DNA from: Shewanella algidipiscicola
Lineage (GTDB): Bacteria; Pseudomonadota; Gammaproteobacteria; Enterobacterales; Shewanellaceae
DNA length: 64,000 nucleotides
Direction of reading: 5' to 3'
Assembly: GCF_003605125.1 (NCBI RefSeq)
Contig: NZ_QPQT01000021.1
Coordinates: 1-64,000 of the forward strand
Each line of letters begins with the position of its first letter. Position 1 is the first letter of the stretch. Both the position numbers and the translations under genes were made by a program. The notes beneath the pieces are model-generated. The model saw only the letters and a list, made by a program, of their open reading frames with translations, was not told where the DNA came from and made no database searches. Positions 44,379-54,170 of this stretch are shown in pieces.

Positions 44379-45086
44379 ATGGCTACGCCTAAGTTTGCTG
44401 AGATTAAACAATTCATTCTGACCAAGGTTGAAACCGGTGAGTGGCAACAACATAGCCGCGTGCCGTCTGAAAATCAGTTAGCCGAGCAGTTTGAGTGTAG
44501 TCGCATGACGGCCAGACGGGCGTTAACAGAGCTCACTGAATCGGGCGTGCTCGAGCGCTCTCAAGGGCTAGGCACTTTTGTGGCTGGGCTAAAGTCGCAG
44601 TCGTCGATGCTGGCGATTCGCAATATCGCCGATGAGATCAAAGACCGCGGTCATGGCTATAGGGTGCAGCAACTTGAACTAAAACAGATTCAGGCGCAAG
44701 CGCAGACCGCGATAGCCTTGGGGCTCGAAGAGGGTAGCCCTGTATTTTACTCACTGTTAGTGCACTGCGAGCAGGGTGTGCCATTACAGTTGGAGGAGCG
44801 CTATGTTAATCCGCAACTGGCGCCTGATTACCTTGAGCAAGATTACACTTTGCAAACGCCTCATGAATACCTGTCATTTGTGGCGCCCTTGACCGAGGCA
44901 CGTCACACCATCGAGGCGATCCTTGCCAATCCGTCACAGCAACAACAATTGCAGATTGAAGGCAGTGAGCCCTGTTTGCAGATCTTACGTCGCACCTGGT
45001 CACGCCAAGGTGTGGTGAGTTTTGCGCGGCTTATCCACCCCGGTAGTCGTTTCCGTTTAGGGGGGCATTTGACCTTTAACCGTTAA
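44379..45086 (+). CDS. hutC: Histidine utilization repressor HutC
   Basis: A 235-residue GntR-family regulator. The winged-helix domain (about 1-72) contains WQQHSRVPSENQLAEQFECSRMTARRALTEL; the C-terminal UTRA effector domain (about 90-235) contains SLLVHCEQGVPLQLEERYVNP. Urocanate binding relieves repression. An AAGGAGCTT ribosome site precedes the ATG. hutU follows 89 bp later on the same strand. Confidence 0.93.
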   Translation: MATPKFAEIKQFILTKVETGEWQQHSRVPSENQLAEQFECSRMTARRALTELTESGVLERSQGLGTFVAGLKSQSSMLAIRNIADEIKDRGHGYRVQQLELKQIQAQAQTAIALGLEEGSPVFYSLLVHCEQGVPLQLEERYVNPQLAPDYLEQDYTLQTPHEYLSFVAPLTEARHTIEAILANPSQQQQLQIEGSEPCLQILRRTWSRQGVVSFARLIHPGSRFRLGGHLTFNR

Positions 45087-45175
45087 CGCCTGCCTGATGA
45101 AATGAGCGTAACACCAAAAATATTAAATATAACAATCGCGTTAAGCGATGAGATAACACAAATTGAGGAAAACCC

Positions 45176-46846
45176 ATGACCAATAGACACGACCCAAGCC
45201 GTCGCATTATCGCGCCCCACGGCACAACATTAAGCTGTAAGAGTTGGCTTACCGAGGCGCCGATGCGCATGTTGATGAACAACCTGCATCCCGATGTGGC
45301 CGAACGTCCAGAAGACCTCGTGGTCTATGGTGGCATTGGCCGAGCGGCGCGTGACTGGGCGTGTTATGACAAGATCATCGAAGTACTGCAGCGGCTAGAA
45401 GACGATGAAACCTTGTTGGTGCAGTCTGGTAAGCCAGTGGGCGTCTTTAAGACCCACAGCAACGCGCCTCGCGTGATCATCGCCAACTCAAACCTAGTAC
45501 CGCATTGGGCTAACTGGGAACACTTTAACGAGCTAGATAAAAAAGGTTTGGCTATGTACGGCCAGATGACCGCGGGGTCTTGGATCTATATTGGCTCCCA
45601 AGGCATAGTGCAGGGCACCTATGAAACCTTCGTTGCTATGGCTAAGCAGCACTTTGGTGGTGACGCTAAGGGTAAATGGATCTTAACCGGCGGCCTTGGC
45701 GGCATGGGCGGAGCCCAACCTTTAGCAGGCACCATGGCGGGCTATTCGGTGCTGGCTTGTGAGGTTGATGAGACGCGTATCGATTTCCGCCTACGTACCC
45801 GCTACGTCGATAAAAAGGCCACTAACCTAGATGAAGCGTTAGCTATGATCGATGCAGCGAACAACGCGGGCACTCCCGTATCAGTCGGCTTACTTGCTAA
45901 TGCTGCCGATGTGTTTGCCGAGTTGGTCGAGCGCGGCATTACCCCTGATGTGGTGACCGATCAAACCTCTGCCCATGACCCACTTAACGGCTATCTACCC
46001 CAAGGCTGGACGCTAGAACAGGCTGCTAAGATGCGTCAAAAAGATGAAGCTGCGGTAGTTAAGGCGGCTAAGCAATCGATGGCGGTACAAGTTAAGGCGA
46101 TGTTAGCGCTACAAGCGGCTGGCGCTGCGACGACCGATTACGGCAATAATATTCGTCAGATGGCGTTCGAAGAGGGCGTAGCGAACGCATTCGATTTCCC
46201 CGGTTTCGTGCCTGCCTATGTGCGTCCGCTGTTTTGTGAAGGTATTGGCCCATTCCGTTGGGCGGCACTGTCTGGCGATCCCGAAGATATCTATAAAACC
46301 GATGCCAAGGTCAAAGAGCTTATTCCTGATAACCCACAGCTGCATAACTGGCTGGATATGGCGCGCGAGCGCATTGCGTTTCAAGGTTTGCCTGCACGTA
46401 TATGTTGGGTGGGGCTAAAAGATCGTGCGCGTTTAGCGTTAGCGTTCAACGAGATGGTTAAAAGTGGTGAGCTATCGGCGCCAATTGTGATTGGTCGCGA
46501 TCACTTAGATTCAGGCTCTGTTGCCAGCCCTAACCGTGAAACCGAATCTATGCTTGATGGCAGCGATGCGGTATCGGATTGGCCCTTGATGAATGCATTG
46601 CTCAATACCGCGAGTGGTGCCACTTGGGTCTCCTTGCATCATGGTGGTGGTGTCGGCATGGGCTTTAGTCAGCACTCGGGGGTGGTGATTGTGGCCGATG
46701 GTAGCGAGGATGCCGCCGTGCGTTTAGGCCGTGTATTGTGGAACGACCCTGCAACAGGGGTGATGCGTCATGCCGATGCAGGCTACGATATTGCTAAGCA
46801 ATGCGCCGCCGAGCAGGGCTTAGATCTGCCCATGCTCAATAGATAA
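45176..46846 (+). CDS. hutU: Urocanate hydratase HutU
   Basis: A 556-residue NAD+-dependent enzyme converting urocanate to imidazolone-5-propionate, the second step. The N-terminal segment RIIAPHGTTLSCKSWLTEAPMRML, the NAD loop LTGGLGGMGGAQPLAG and the C-terminal HHGGGVGMGFSQHSG are diagnostic. An ATTGAGGAAA ribosome site precedes the ATG. hutH follows 36 bp downstream. Confidence 0.97.
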   Translation: MTNRHDPSRRIIAPHGTTLSCKSWLTEAPMRMLMNNLHPDVAERPEDLVVYGGIGRAARDWACYDKIIEVLQRLEDDETLLVQSGKPVGVFKTHSNAPRVIIANSNLVPHWANWEHFNELDKKGLAMYGQMTAGSWIYIGSQGIVQGTYETFVAMAKQHFGGDAKGKWILTGGLGGMGGAQPLAGTMAGYSVLACEVDETRIDFRLRTRYVDKKATNLDEALAMIDAANNAGTPVSVGLLANAADVFAELVERGITPDVVTDQTSAHDPLNGYLPQGWTLEQAAKMRQKDEAAVVKAAKQSMAVQVKAMLALQAAGAATTDYGNNIRQMAFEEGVANAFDFPGFVPAYVRPLFCEGIGPFRWAALSGDPEDIYKTDAKVKELIPDNPQLHNWLDMARERIAFQGLPARICWVGLKDRARLALAFNEMVKSGELSAPIVIGRDHLDSGSVASPNRETESMLDGSDAVSDWPLMNALLNTASGATWVSLHHGGGVGMGFSQHSGVVIVADGSEDAAVRLGRVLWNDPATGVMRHADAGYDIAKQCAAEQGLDLPMLNR

Positions 46847-46882
46847 TCACCATAATAACAATAAGAATAGAGGCGAATAATC

Positions 46883-48415
46883 ATGAGTCATTTAGTGTTA
46901 AAACCGGGCACCCTAAGCCTAGAACAACTGCGCGAAATTAGCCGCAGTAAAGTGAGCCTTGAGCTGTGTCCGAGTGCCATTGCCGATATCAATACCAGCG
47001 CCGACTTAGTGAAAAGAGTCTTGGATGAAGGTCGCACTGTCTATGGTATCAACACAGGTTTTGGTCTGCTGGCCAACACCAAAATAGGTAATGATGATCT
47101 GCAGTTGTTGCAGCGTTCTATCGTGCTGTCTCATGCAGCGGGTACCGGCCAACCTATGCGCGATGCGACTGTGCGCCTGATGATGGTGCTCAAAATTAAT
47201 TCCCTGAGCCGTGGCTTTTCTGGTATCCGACTTGAGGTGATTAACTTTCTTATCGCCTTGGTCAATGCCGAAGTTTACCCCCGTGTGCCAGAGAAAGGTT
47301 CTGTGGGGGCATCAGGTGATTTAGCACCACTGTCACACATGTGTCTGCCGCTGCTTGGTGAGGGCAAGATGAGTTATCGTGGTGAGCTGATTTCAGCTGC
47401 TGAAGGTCTTGAGATCGCAGGTCTTAAACCCATTGAGTTGGCGGCCAAAGAAGGTTTAGCGCTACTCAATGGAACACAGGCGTCGACCGCATTAGCACTG
47501 GAAGGGTTGTTTAACGCAGAAGATCTATTTGCCGCTAGCTCGGTGATTGGTGCCATGAGTGTCGAAGCGGCCATGGGCAGTCGTAGTCCGTTTGATGCTC
47601 GTATTCATGCGGCGCGTGGCCAAAAAGGCCAGATCGACTCGGCCGCAATTTTCCGTCATCTATTAGGTGATGAGTCGGAGATCAGTCTGGCTCATGTTAA
47701 CTGTGAGAAGGTGCAAGATCCTTACTCACTGCGTTGTCAGCCGCAGGTACTGGGGGCCTGTTTGACCCAAATTCGCCATGCTGCCGACGTGCTGGCGGTT
47801 GAAGCCAATGGTGTCACCGATAATCCATTAGTGTTCCAAGATACCGGCGACATTATCTCTGGCGGTAACTTCCACGCCGAACCTGTGGCAATGGCTGCCG
47901 ATAACTTGGCGATTGCGATTGCCGAGCTGGGGTCGATTGCCGAGCGTCGTATTGCACTGCTGATCGACTCAAATCTGTCAAAACTCCCGCCATTCCTTGT
48001 CGAAAATGGCGGAGTCAATTCAGGCTTTATGATAGCGCAAGTGACTGCGGCAGCCTTGGCATCAGAGAACAAGACTTACGCACATCCGGCGTCCGTTGAC
48101 AGCTTACCGACCTCGGCTAACCAAGAAGATCATGTATCGATGGCCACGTTTGCGGCCCGTCGTCTGCGTGATATGTCAGAGAACACTCGTGGTGTGCTGG
48201 CGGTGGAGTTACTCGCTGCGGCGCAGGGGCTTGATTTCCGAGCGCCATTGCAGCCCAGTGTCGCGGTCGCCAAAGCCAAGGCGGAGCTGCGTGAGTTAGT
48301 CACCTATTACGATAAAGACCGTTTCTTTGGCCCTGATATCGAGTCGGCCACCGAGTTACTGTTGGCGGCACGTTTTAACGCGTATTTGCCAGCGGGTATT
48401 ATGGCAAGCTTTTAG
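46883..48415 (+). CDS. hutH: Histidine ammonia-lyase HutH
   Basis: A 510-residue enzyme that removes ammonia from histidine to give urocanate, the entry step. The motif GSVGASGDLAPLSH holds the Ala-Ser-Gly triad (about 143-145) that self-cyclises to the MIO electrophile. Tyr and Asn active-site residues lie in YGINTGFGLLANT and NGTQASTALA. It ends the hutC-U-H series; no hutG was found nearby, so the last step is presumably encoded elsewhere. Confidence 0.97.
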   Translation: MSHLVLKPGTLSLEQLREISRSKVSLELCPSAIADINTSADLVKRVLDEGRTVYGINTGFGLLANTKIGNDDLQLLQRSIVLSHAAGTGQPMRDATVRLMMVLKINSLSRGFSGIRLEVINFLIALVNAEVYPRVPEKGSVGASGDLAPLSHMCLPLLGEGKMSYRGELISAAEGLEIAGLKPIELAAKEGLALLNGTQASTALALEGLFNAEDLFAASSVIGAMSVEAAMGSRSPFDARIHAARGQKGQIDSAAIFRHLLGDESEISLAHVNCEKVQDPYSLRCQPQVLGACLTQIRHAADVLAVEANGVTDNPLVFQDTGDIISGGNFHAEPVAMAADNLAIAIAELGSIAERRIALLIDSNLSKLPPFLVENGGVNSGFMIAQVTAAALASENKTYAHPASVDSLPTSANQEDHVSMATFAARRLRDMSENTRGVLAVELLAAAQGLDFRAPLQPSVAVAKAKAELRELVTYYDKDRFFGPDIESATELLLAARFNAYLPAGIMASF

Positions 48416-48570
48416 AGGTATTTTAGGTGGTTATATGCCGGTGGGTTCGCTCGGTTTGAATCAATTGATGGCGCATAGGCTGTTGGGATTAAGCCTTAAG
48501 TTGGTATTGTTCAAGGGGGCGAATCGATATAGCGTGGTGACTCGCTATTACTGTTAGAGGATATGTATAG

Positions 48571-49041
48571 ATGCAGCAAGGAGTCGCGTTTCAGGATGCC
48601 TATCCTGATGATTTAAGCCACTGTTATGGCTGTGGTCGTAATAACAGTCAGGGCCATCAATTGAAGAGCTATTGGCGTGGGGATGAGACTGTTGCCCACT
48701 TTATGCCCGAACCGTTTCATACAGCCATTCCGGGGTTTGTTTATGGTGGGCTTATTGCCTCGCTTATCGATTGCCATGGTACCGGCAGTGCCAGTGCTGC
48801 CGCTCAGCGCGCCTTGCAACAGATGGGGGAGGTGGATATTGAGCCGCCGCGATTTGTGACCGCGGCGCTGAATATTGATTACTTAGCACCTACACCAATG
48901 GGCGTAGAGTTAGCGCTTGTTGGTGTGATTAAAGAGGTGAAACCGCGTAAAGTGGTGGTCGACATTACATTGTCTGCTGGCGGAACCCTTTGTGCTAGAG
49001 GTCATATGGTAGCGGTTAAGATGCCCGATACCATGATGTAA
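48571..49041 (+). CDS. PaaI-family thioesterase
   Basis: A 156-residue hot-dog-fold protein with a CYGCGRNN motif (residues 18-25) at the start and the catalytic GFVYGGLIASLIDCHG helix region typical of PaaI/YigI-like acyl-CoA thioesterases. The substrate is unknown. It follows hutH by 155 bp and may be separate from the hut operon. Confidence 0.87.
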   Translation: MQQGVAFQDAYPDDLSHCYGCGRNNSQGHQLKSYWRGDETVAHFMPEPFHTAIPGFVYGGLIASLIDCHGTGSASAAAQRALQQMGEVDIEPPRFVTAALNIDYLAPTPMGVELALVGVIKEVKPRKVVVDITLSAGGTLCARGHMVAVKMPDTMM

Positions 49042-49078
49042 GTGACTTGCTGTATCGCATCTTAATGTGAAGTGCTAA

Positions 49079-49116
49079 CCAAAGTGGCGCAAGCATGGAT
49101 GACTGCGCCACTTTGG
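49079..49116. terminator. Hairpin between convergent genes
   Basis: A perfect 13-bp stem (CCAAAGTGGCGCA / TGCGCCACTTTGG) with a 12-base loop lies between convergent genes. No T tract follows, so a bidirectional terminator role is likely but unproven. Confidence 0.55.
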
Positions 49117-49167
49117 TCTCATCAATAACTAGACCAGTGATGTTAATTTGAGCGTGAATAAGCTGGC

Positions 49168-49824
49168 TTAGCGTGAGTTCATCTCTTTCATTTTGAGTGT
49201 CAGTAACTGCTTGCTCCACTGAGCTTTATCTACCCCTTCAATCCAAAACGTGTCGCTCTTACGGGTTTGACCTTTGCGAAGATAGGTCTCGGGCATCCTA
49301 AAAATGGCCTGCCACACTTCAACCGTCTCCTTCTTGATTAGCTGACCTGAGTCGGCAAATAAGCCTATTTCTAGCTCGATCATCACATAACTTTCTGGGC
49401 TGGTGCTGCTAAGTTCGAAGTTAAGTCCTAGGCGCCCCTTACTGTCCCATTGGCTATTTAGGTAGCTAATTTTAACCCCATTTTTTGCCGTAGACTTAAG
49501 CAGGTCTGACTGCTCGATGGCGCGATGGCTTAAGCTATTGGCGACCTCGGCGGTGGTGACGGTCGCGACTGTTGCACCTTGCGCCGCAGCATTGAACTCG
49601 GGCGTATTTGGTGCTGTGCTTGTAGGCGTATCTTTTGGGGCTTGTGCTGTGGGTTGGTTTTCTAGAAACACATATTCCCAAGTAAAGTCATCATTGAGTT
49701 TGACGCTAGCGCCATTTTCAAGGGTGACAATGGCTACTGGCTCTGGCGCCATATCCTTAGCGAGCGTCGATAGCGATATCAGCATCATGGCCAAGGCGGC
49801 ATAATAGGGTAGTGCTTTATACAT
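49168..49824 (-). CDS. DUF3157 family exported protein
   Basis: A 218-residue protein with a signal peptide (MYKALPYYAALAMMLISLSTLAK), an N-terminal segment VTLENGASVKLNDDFTWEY characteristic of DUF3157, an alanine/threonine-rich linker (about 60-100) and a C-terminal beta-rich domain. The family is of unknown function. A TTG six codons upstream is in frame, but the ATG at 49824 begins the signal peptide naturally. Confidence 0.85.
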   Translation of the reverse strand: MYKALPYYAALAMMLISLSTLAKDMAPEPVAIVTLENGASVKLNDDFTWEYVFLENQPTAQAPKDTPTSTAPNTPEFNAAAQGATVATVTTAEVANSLSHRAIEQSDLLKSTAKNGVKISYLNSQWDSKGRLGLNFELSSTSPESYVMIELEIGLFADSGQLIKKETVEVWQAIFRMPETYLRKGQTRKSDTFWIEGVDKAQWSKQLLTLKMKEMNSR

Positions 49825-50234
49825 GGAGTTAAACCAATTCAATTAGGGTTGCCGAGGAGGCTAGCATAGACAAACTGAGAGAAAATTTATACACCATATC
49901 AAGCAACATAGGCTTTTTATGCCTCAGATAGGGTAAGCCACTGCGCGAGTTTAGGTTTTCAGGGCTGAGATTAACGAGTATCGGCTACTGTGTGTCATCT
50001 CGCCTTACAGTAAACACCTTCGGCAAGGGTTGTCATGGCGGCAATTCTTATGGCGTAGAAATGGATTGTTGTTCGGCTTTATATTACAGTCGAGCAATAG
50101 GATTAAAACAGCTTTAAAAATAAGTATTTGTAATGATTTTGTTAGTAAGCTGATACACATGGATGACCCGCCACAGATATGGCGATGTTAACGGTTTAGC
50201 GGCGCGAGACATTTCGCCTCAGGAGATAAATATT
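49825..50234. other. Divergent intergenic region, no gene seen
   Basis: About 410 bases between the DUF3157 gene and the channel gene. An open frame from an ATG at 50163 runs into the channel gene but lacks a ribosome site. No RNA gene or palindrome was noticed. Confidence 0.4.
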
Positions 50235-51497
50235 TTGGATCAAGAACTACGCATGCATGTGTCGCAATGGCTGGCTCATTTTGGTATCGATACCCCAGCC
50301 GATGGCGTCTCTACTGGGATTATGTTGCTAGGGAGCTTACTGATCGCGCTTATCGGTTACCTGATTGTCAAGCGTGGTGTGGTGCAAGCTATGAATCTGG
50401 TGATAATGCGCTCTAAGGTCACTTGGGATGACATTTTTATGCGCCATCAGGTGCTAGAGAAGTTTGCCTTGTTGGTTCCGACCTTGATTTTAAGTATCTT
50501 ACTGCCACTGGCATTAGTGGAGCACCCACTGTTGAGCGGTTTGGTCGACCGTCTGCTAGATGTCGCTGTCGTTATTTTGTTTGTGCGCGGGGTGTATTGT
50601 GCTCTGGATGCGCTGAATGAGATTGCCGATGTTAATCTTATCAGTCGACGTTTACCGATTAAGAGCTTTGTGCAGCTGCTAAAGCTGTTTATGTTCTTTG
50701 TGGCTATCATCATCTCTATCTCTGTATTGGCCCAGCAGTCTCCGGTGTACTTCCTCAGCGGCTTAGGTGTCGCCACCGGTTTGGTGATGTTGGTGTTTCG
50801 TGACACGATTTTAGGTTTTGTTGCGGGGATCCAACTTGCCGCCAACCGTATGGTGAGTCCTGGTGATTGGATCCAGATGGACAAATATGGCGCCGACGGT
50901 GCGGTCGAAGAGGTGTCATTAACCACGGTTAAGGTGCGTAATTGGGACCGTACACTCACCATGATCCCCGCTTATGCGCTGGTGTCTGATGCCTTTAAAA
51001 ACTGGCGTGGCATGCAAGAGTCGGGTGGGCGACGCATTAAACGTGCGGTAAATATCGACATCGATTCGATAGCCTTTCTCAATGAAGAGCAGAAGCAACG
51101 CTTAGGTAAAATTAATTTACTAAAAGAGTATCTGGCTCGTAAAGAGGCTGAAATTACCGAGTTTAACGCCAATGTCGAAGATGGTGATATGCCTGTTAAC
51201 AGCCGTAACCTAACCAATGTGGGCACGTTTAGGGCCTATCTACTGGAATACATGCATAAACACCCAAAAGTGCATCAAGAGATGACGCTGTTAGTGCGTC
51301 AATTAGCCCCGACAACCGAAGGCTTACCGATAGAGATCTACATTTTCACCAACGATACCCGCTGGGCTATTTATGAAGATATTCAGGCGGATATATTCGA
51401 TCATATTTATGCTGTGCTACCGCAATTCAATCTGCGAGCGTTCCAATCACCTACCGGAGGGGATGTCCGTAGCCTAAAGACTGAGCGCCCGCTTTAA
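50235..51497 (+). CDS. MscS-family mechanosensitive channel (YbdG-like)
   Basis: A 420-residue inner-membrane channel closely resembling E. coli YbdG (415 residues). It has five helices, the pore segment GLGVATGLVMLVFRDTILGFVAGIQL (about 190-215), then WIQMDKYGADGAVEEVSLTTVKVRNWD and a C-terminal DIFDHIYAVL. It releases osmolytes on mild hypo-osmotic shock. The TTG at 50235 is preferred because an AGGAGA site lies 8 bases upstream; an earlier ATG (50163) has none. Confidence 0.9.
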   Translation: MDQELRMHVSQWLAHFGIDTPADGVSTGIMLLGSLLIALIGYLIVKRGVVQAMNLVIMRSKVTWDDIFMRHQVLEKFALLVPTLILSILLPLALVEHPLLSGLVDRLLDVAVVILFVRGVYCALDALNEIADVNLISRRLPIKSFVQLLKLFMFFVAIIISISVLAQQSPVYFLSGLGVATGLVMLVFRDTILGFVAGIQLAANRMVSPGDWIQMDKYGADGAVEEVSLTTVKVRNWDRTLTMIPAYALVSDAFKNWRGMQESGGRRIKRAVNIDIDSIAFLNEEQKQRLGKINLLKEYLARKEAEITEFNANVEDGDMPVNSRNLTNVGTFRAYLLEYMHKHPKVHQEMTLLVRQLAPTTEGLPIEIYIFTNDTRWAIYEDIQADIFDHIYAVLPQFNLRAFQSPTGGDVRSLKTERPL

Positions 51498-51531
51498 TCT
51501 GTGACGGCTTGAGGGGATTATGCCCTCAAGC

Positions 51532-52155
51532 TCACTCTCTGGTAACTAAAATGGTGGCGAGGCTAAGAAACACGCCACCACTGACTCTGTCGAACCAATG
51601 CAATCGATTACTGGATTTGAGTTTAGGAGCCAGCATATTTGCCATGCTGGCATAGATCATCACAAAGCTAAAATCTATCACCGCCCAGGTGAGCGCCAAT
51701 ATGGCCAGTTGTGGCATTTGGGGCTGATGGATGTCGATAAACTGTGGAAACAGTGCGCCAAAGAAGAGCAGATCTTTGGGGTTACTGATACCCACTAAAA
51801 ATGCCTCCTTAAACATTTGCTTAGGCGATCCTTTGCCTTTGATATATTGCAGATCTAGCCCTTGGGCGCTGGCCTTGGTCATGATGAGTTTAATGCCAAG
51901 AAACAGCAGATAAGCGGCGCCACAATATTTAAGCAGCGCAAAACCATGCTCTGTGGCACTGAGTAGTGCGCCCAGCCCCGCAGCAGAGGCTAACATCAAG
52001 AGTAACGCTGAGCTGACGCTGCCTAGCGCCGTCGCCAAGCTGCGGGTTTTACCGAAATGGATGCCGTGGCTCATCGACAGCACAGCCATGGTGCCCGGTG
52101 AAATGGCAATCAAGAAGACGGCGAACAGGTACAGTAACCAGGTATCGAAATTCAT
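51532..52155 (-). CDS. LysE/RhtB-family amino-acid exporter
   Basis: A 207-residue membrane protein with about six helices. The N-terminal LLYLFAVFLIAISPGTMAVLSMSHGIHFG contains the SPGP/T-type LysE motif. It exports amino acids or similar metabolites; the substrate is unknown. The ATG at 52155 matches the family N-terminus; the longer frame adds 21 unrelated residues. Confidence 0.9.
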   Translation of the reverse strand: MNFDTWLLYLFAVFLIAISPGTMAVLSMSHGIHFGKTRSLATALGSVSSALLLMLASAAGLGALLSATEHGFALLKYCGAAYLLFLGIKLIMTKASAQGLDLQYIKGKGSPKQMFKEAFLVGISNPKDLLFFGALFPQFIDIHQPQMPQLAILALTWAVIDFSFVMIYASMANMLAPKLKSSNRLHWFDRVSGGVFLSLATILVTRE

Positions 52156-52230
52156 CGTAAAGCTAGTAGATAAAGTGGGCAGTGGCCGCACTATAACCAG
52201 AGCGCTCCGCTTTAGCAAACCTGCCCGTGG

Positions 52231-52788
52231 CTATTTTTGCGCGCTGTAATCGGGAATGGTTTTAGGGTGGCGCCCCTTGATGGTACGGTAGAAATCTAAG
52301 ATGGTTCTCATCTCTTGTGCTATGTCACCGCTGACTTTTATGGCGGGTGGGATCACCACGGTTTTATGGGCAAAATCCAGTGCGACCGTCACAATGGGGA
52401 CATCGGCTGCCAGTGCAATATGGTAGAAGCCAGTTTTCCAGCGCGTGACGGGGCTGCGGGTGCCTTCGGGCGCTAGAGCCAGCTTAAAGTTGGCATCGGC
52501 TTTAAACAGCTGTGCCACGGCGTCCACTAGATTGTTATTTTTGCGCCGATCCACTGGCGTGCCGCCAATGGCCTTAAACAACCAGCCCCAAGGTGGAATA
52601 AATAGTTGATGTTTACCGAGGAAATGGATGTTGTGCCCCAGAGCGCCACGGGCCAATACACCGATAATAAAGTCCCAGTTACTGGTGTGGGGGGCCACAA
52701 TGGCAATGTATTGCGGTGTGGTCGGTAAGGCGCCGTCAATTTTCCAGCCCATCAACTTGAGTAGTGTTTTACACAGGGTTTGCAGCAT
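52231..52788 (-). CDS. 1-acylglycerol-3-phosphate acyltransferase family protein
   Basis: A 185-residue lysophospholipid-acyltransferase-fold enzyme. The catalytic HxxxxD motif is IVAPHTSNWDFI (residues 29-40) and the substrate motif is LALAPEGTRSP. It is shorter than PlsC (about 245) and without the N-terminal helices, as in small cytosolic-face members. The acyl acceptor is not known. Confidence 0.88.
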   Translation of the reverse strand: MLQTLCKTLLKLMGWKIDGALPTTPQYIAIVAPHTSNWDFIIGVLARGALGHNIHFLGKHQLFIPPWGWLFKAIGGTPVDRRKNNNLVDAVAQLFKADANFKLALAPEGTRSPVTRWKTGFYHIALAADVPIVTVALDFAHKTVVIPPAIKVSGDIAQEMRTILDFYRTIKGRHPKTIPDYSAQK

Positions 52789-52896
52789 AATTTTAGCTCT
52801 TTTAATAATGCAATTGGGTGTTTTTTTGGTTAACTGATAATGTCTTACAGTAGTTTATTATATACTACACCTTAATTTCTCCCGATGGAGTACATC

Positions 52897-53319
52897 ATGG
52901 TTAAAAATGCATGGTTAATGCTGGTACTGTTGTTGGTCTTTCCGGCGCAGGCAGTGCCTACCGATGAGATCACTAAGGTGATCACCGAGCAGCAAGACGC
53001 TTGGAATCGCGCCGACTTAGATGCGTATATGCAGGGTTATTGGCACAATGACAAGGTGCGGTTTGTCTCGGGGAATAAATTTCGTTATGGCTGGGAAGAG
53101 ACATTAGCGGCCTATAAGAAAAACTACCCGGATAAGGCGACATTAGGCACGCTAAAATTCACCATTAATGAGATCAAAATGCTCAGCAACTATGCGGCCC
53201 TAGTAGTCGGGCGCTGGGAGTTGACGCGGGCAAAAGATCAGCCCAGCGGTGTGTTTACCCTGTTGGTCGAAAAGATCGATGATAAATGGGTGATCACCCA
53301 TGATCATACCTCTGATTAA
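52897..53319 (+). CDS. Exported SnoaL/NTF2-like protein (DUF4440)
   Basis: A 140-residue protein with a signal peptide (MVKNAWLMLVLLLVFPAQA) and an NTF2-like cone fold: EQQDAWNRADLDAYMQGYW is the typical first helix of DUF4440. The function is unknown. An ATGGAG site precedes the ATG at 52897 by 6 bases. Its stop overlaps by 4 bp the end of the convergent NRDE gene. Confidence 0.85.
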   Translation: MVKNAWLMLVLLLVFPAQAVPTDEITKVITEQQDAWNRADLDAYMQGYWHNDKVRFVSGNKFRYGWEETLAAYKKNYPDKATLGTLKFTINEIKMLSNYAALVVGRWELTRAKDQPSGVFTLLVEKIDDKWVITHDHTSD

Positions 53320-54086
53320 GCGGTTATCTCTGGGTTAAGGGTAAAGCGCTGCCGCCCTAGGTTGCGCCCCTTGCCATCGTATCGCACCTCGATAAACTCG
53401 CTATTGCCTTGGTTATCTTGCAAGATAATCGAGGTCGAGCGCGTGCCATATTCTGGGTGTTTAATATAGATAGACGACAGCAGTCTTTCCCACTCTAATG
53501 CGATGCCGGTTTGTGGCAGTTCGCTGTCTTGAGCTTGGCTTTGGTCGGTCATAATGGCGAGCAGGGCATCGATATTGGGGGGCGTCGTTTGTGACAGCTG
53601 TTGCTCCAAGGCGCGAGTGCCTTTAGCCATTTTTGGCCAAATATCATCTAAGGCCCCATTACTGATGGCATGAAAGCCGGGCGTCAGTTGTTTAAGGCTG
53701 TTATCTAGGCTGTGGTAACAATAGAGTTGATCGCGGTGGCCAAACAATAGGTTGAATGGGTTGTAGCGCTGATGATGTTCGCTGAGCCAGTCATGGGTGA
53801 TGCGGCTCGGTTCGTTTAACGCCTTGATCACTAATTCCCCGCGGCTGCGACTATCGGTATGCAGCTGCTCTGGTGCACGAATATTGGTCAGCGCCGCAAT
53901 ATCGCCCTGTTGATTGATGCCTAACCAGCTCCCACCCGCTTGGAGATCTTTGCCTGCCAACACATGATGCTCACCCGGCCAGAGGTGGGCGGGTTCTGTG
54001 GGGCGTACATGGAATTCGTCGCGGTTAGCGCAGATGATAACCGGATGGTCAGGATGTACGCCGAGCGCGACAAAGAGAATGCACAT
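53316..54086 (-). CDS. NRDE family protein (TANGO2-like)
   Basis: A 256-residue protein opening MCILFVALGVHPDHPVIICANRDEF; the NRDE motif (about 20-24) names the family, related to eukaryotic TANGO2. AGKDLQAGGSWLGIN and ALTNIR segments are conserved. An N-terminal Cys2 recalls Ntn-hydrolase maturation (inference). The cellular role in bacteria is unknown. Confidence 0.9.
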   Translation of the reverse strand: MCILFVALGVHPDHPVIICANRDEFHVRPTEPAHLWPGEHHVLAGKDLQAGGSWLGINQQGDIAALTNIRAPEQLHTDSRSRGELVIKALNEPSRITHDWLSEHHQRYNPFNLLFGHRDQLYCYHSLDNSLKQLTPGFHAISNGALDDIWPKMAKGTRALEQQLSQTTPPNIDALLAIMTDQSQAQDSELPQTGIALEWERLLSSIYIKHPEYGTRSTSIILQDNQGNSEFIEVRYDGKGRNLGRQRFTLNPEITA

Positions 54087-54170
54087 TAGCTCAAACTCAC
54101 AGGATAAATGATGGCTTTAATTTAGCTTTGTCGTGTCATAAAAGCCATCTAAATGGACATCATCGCCTGA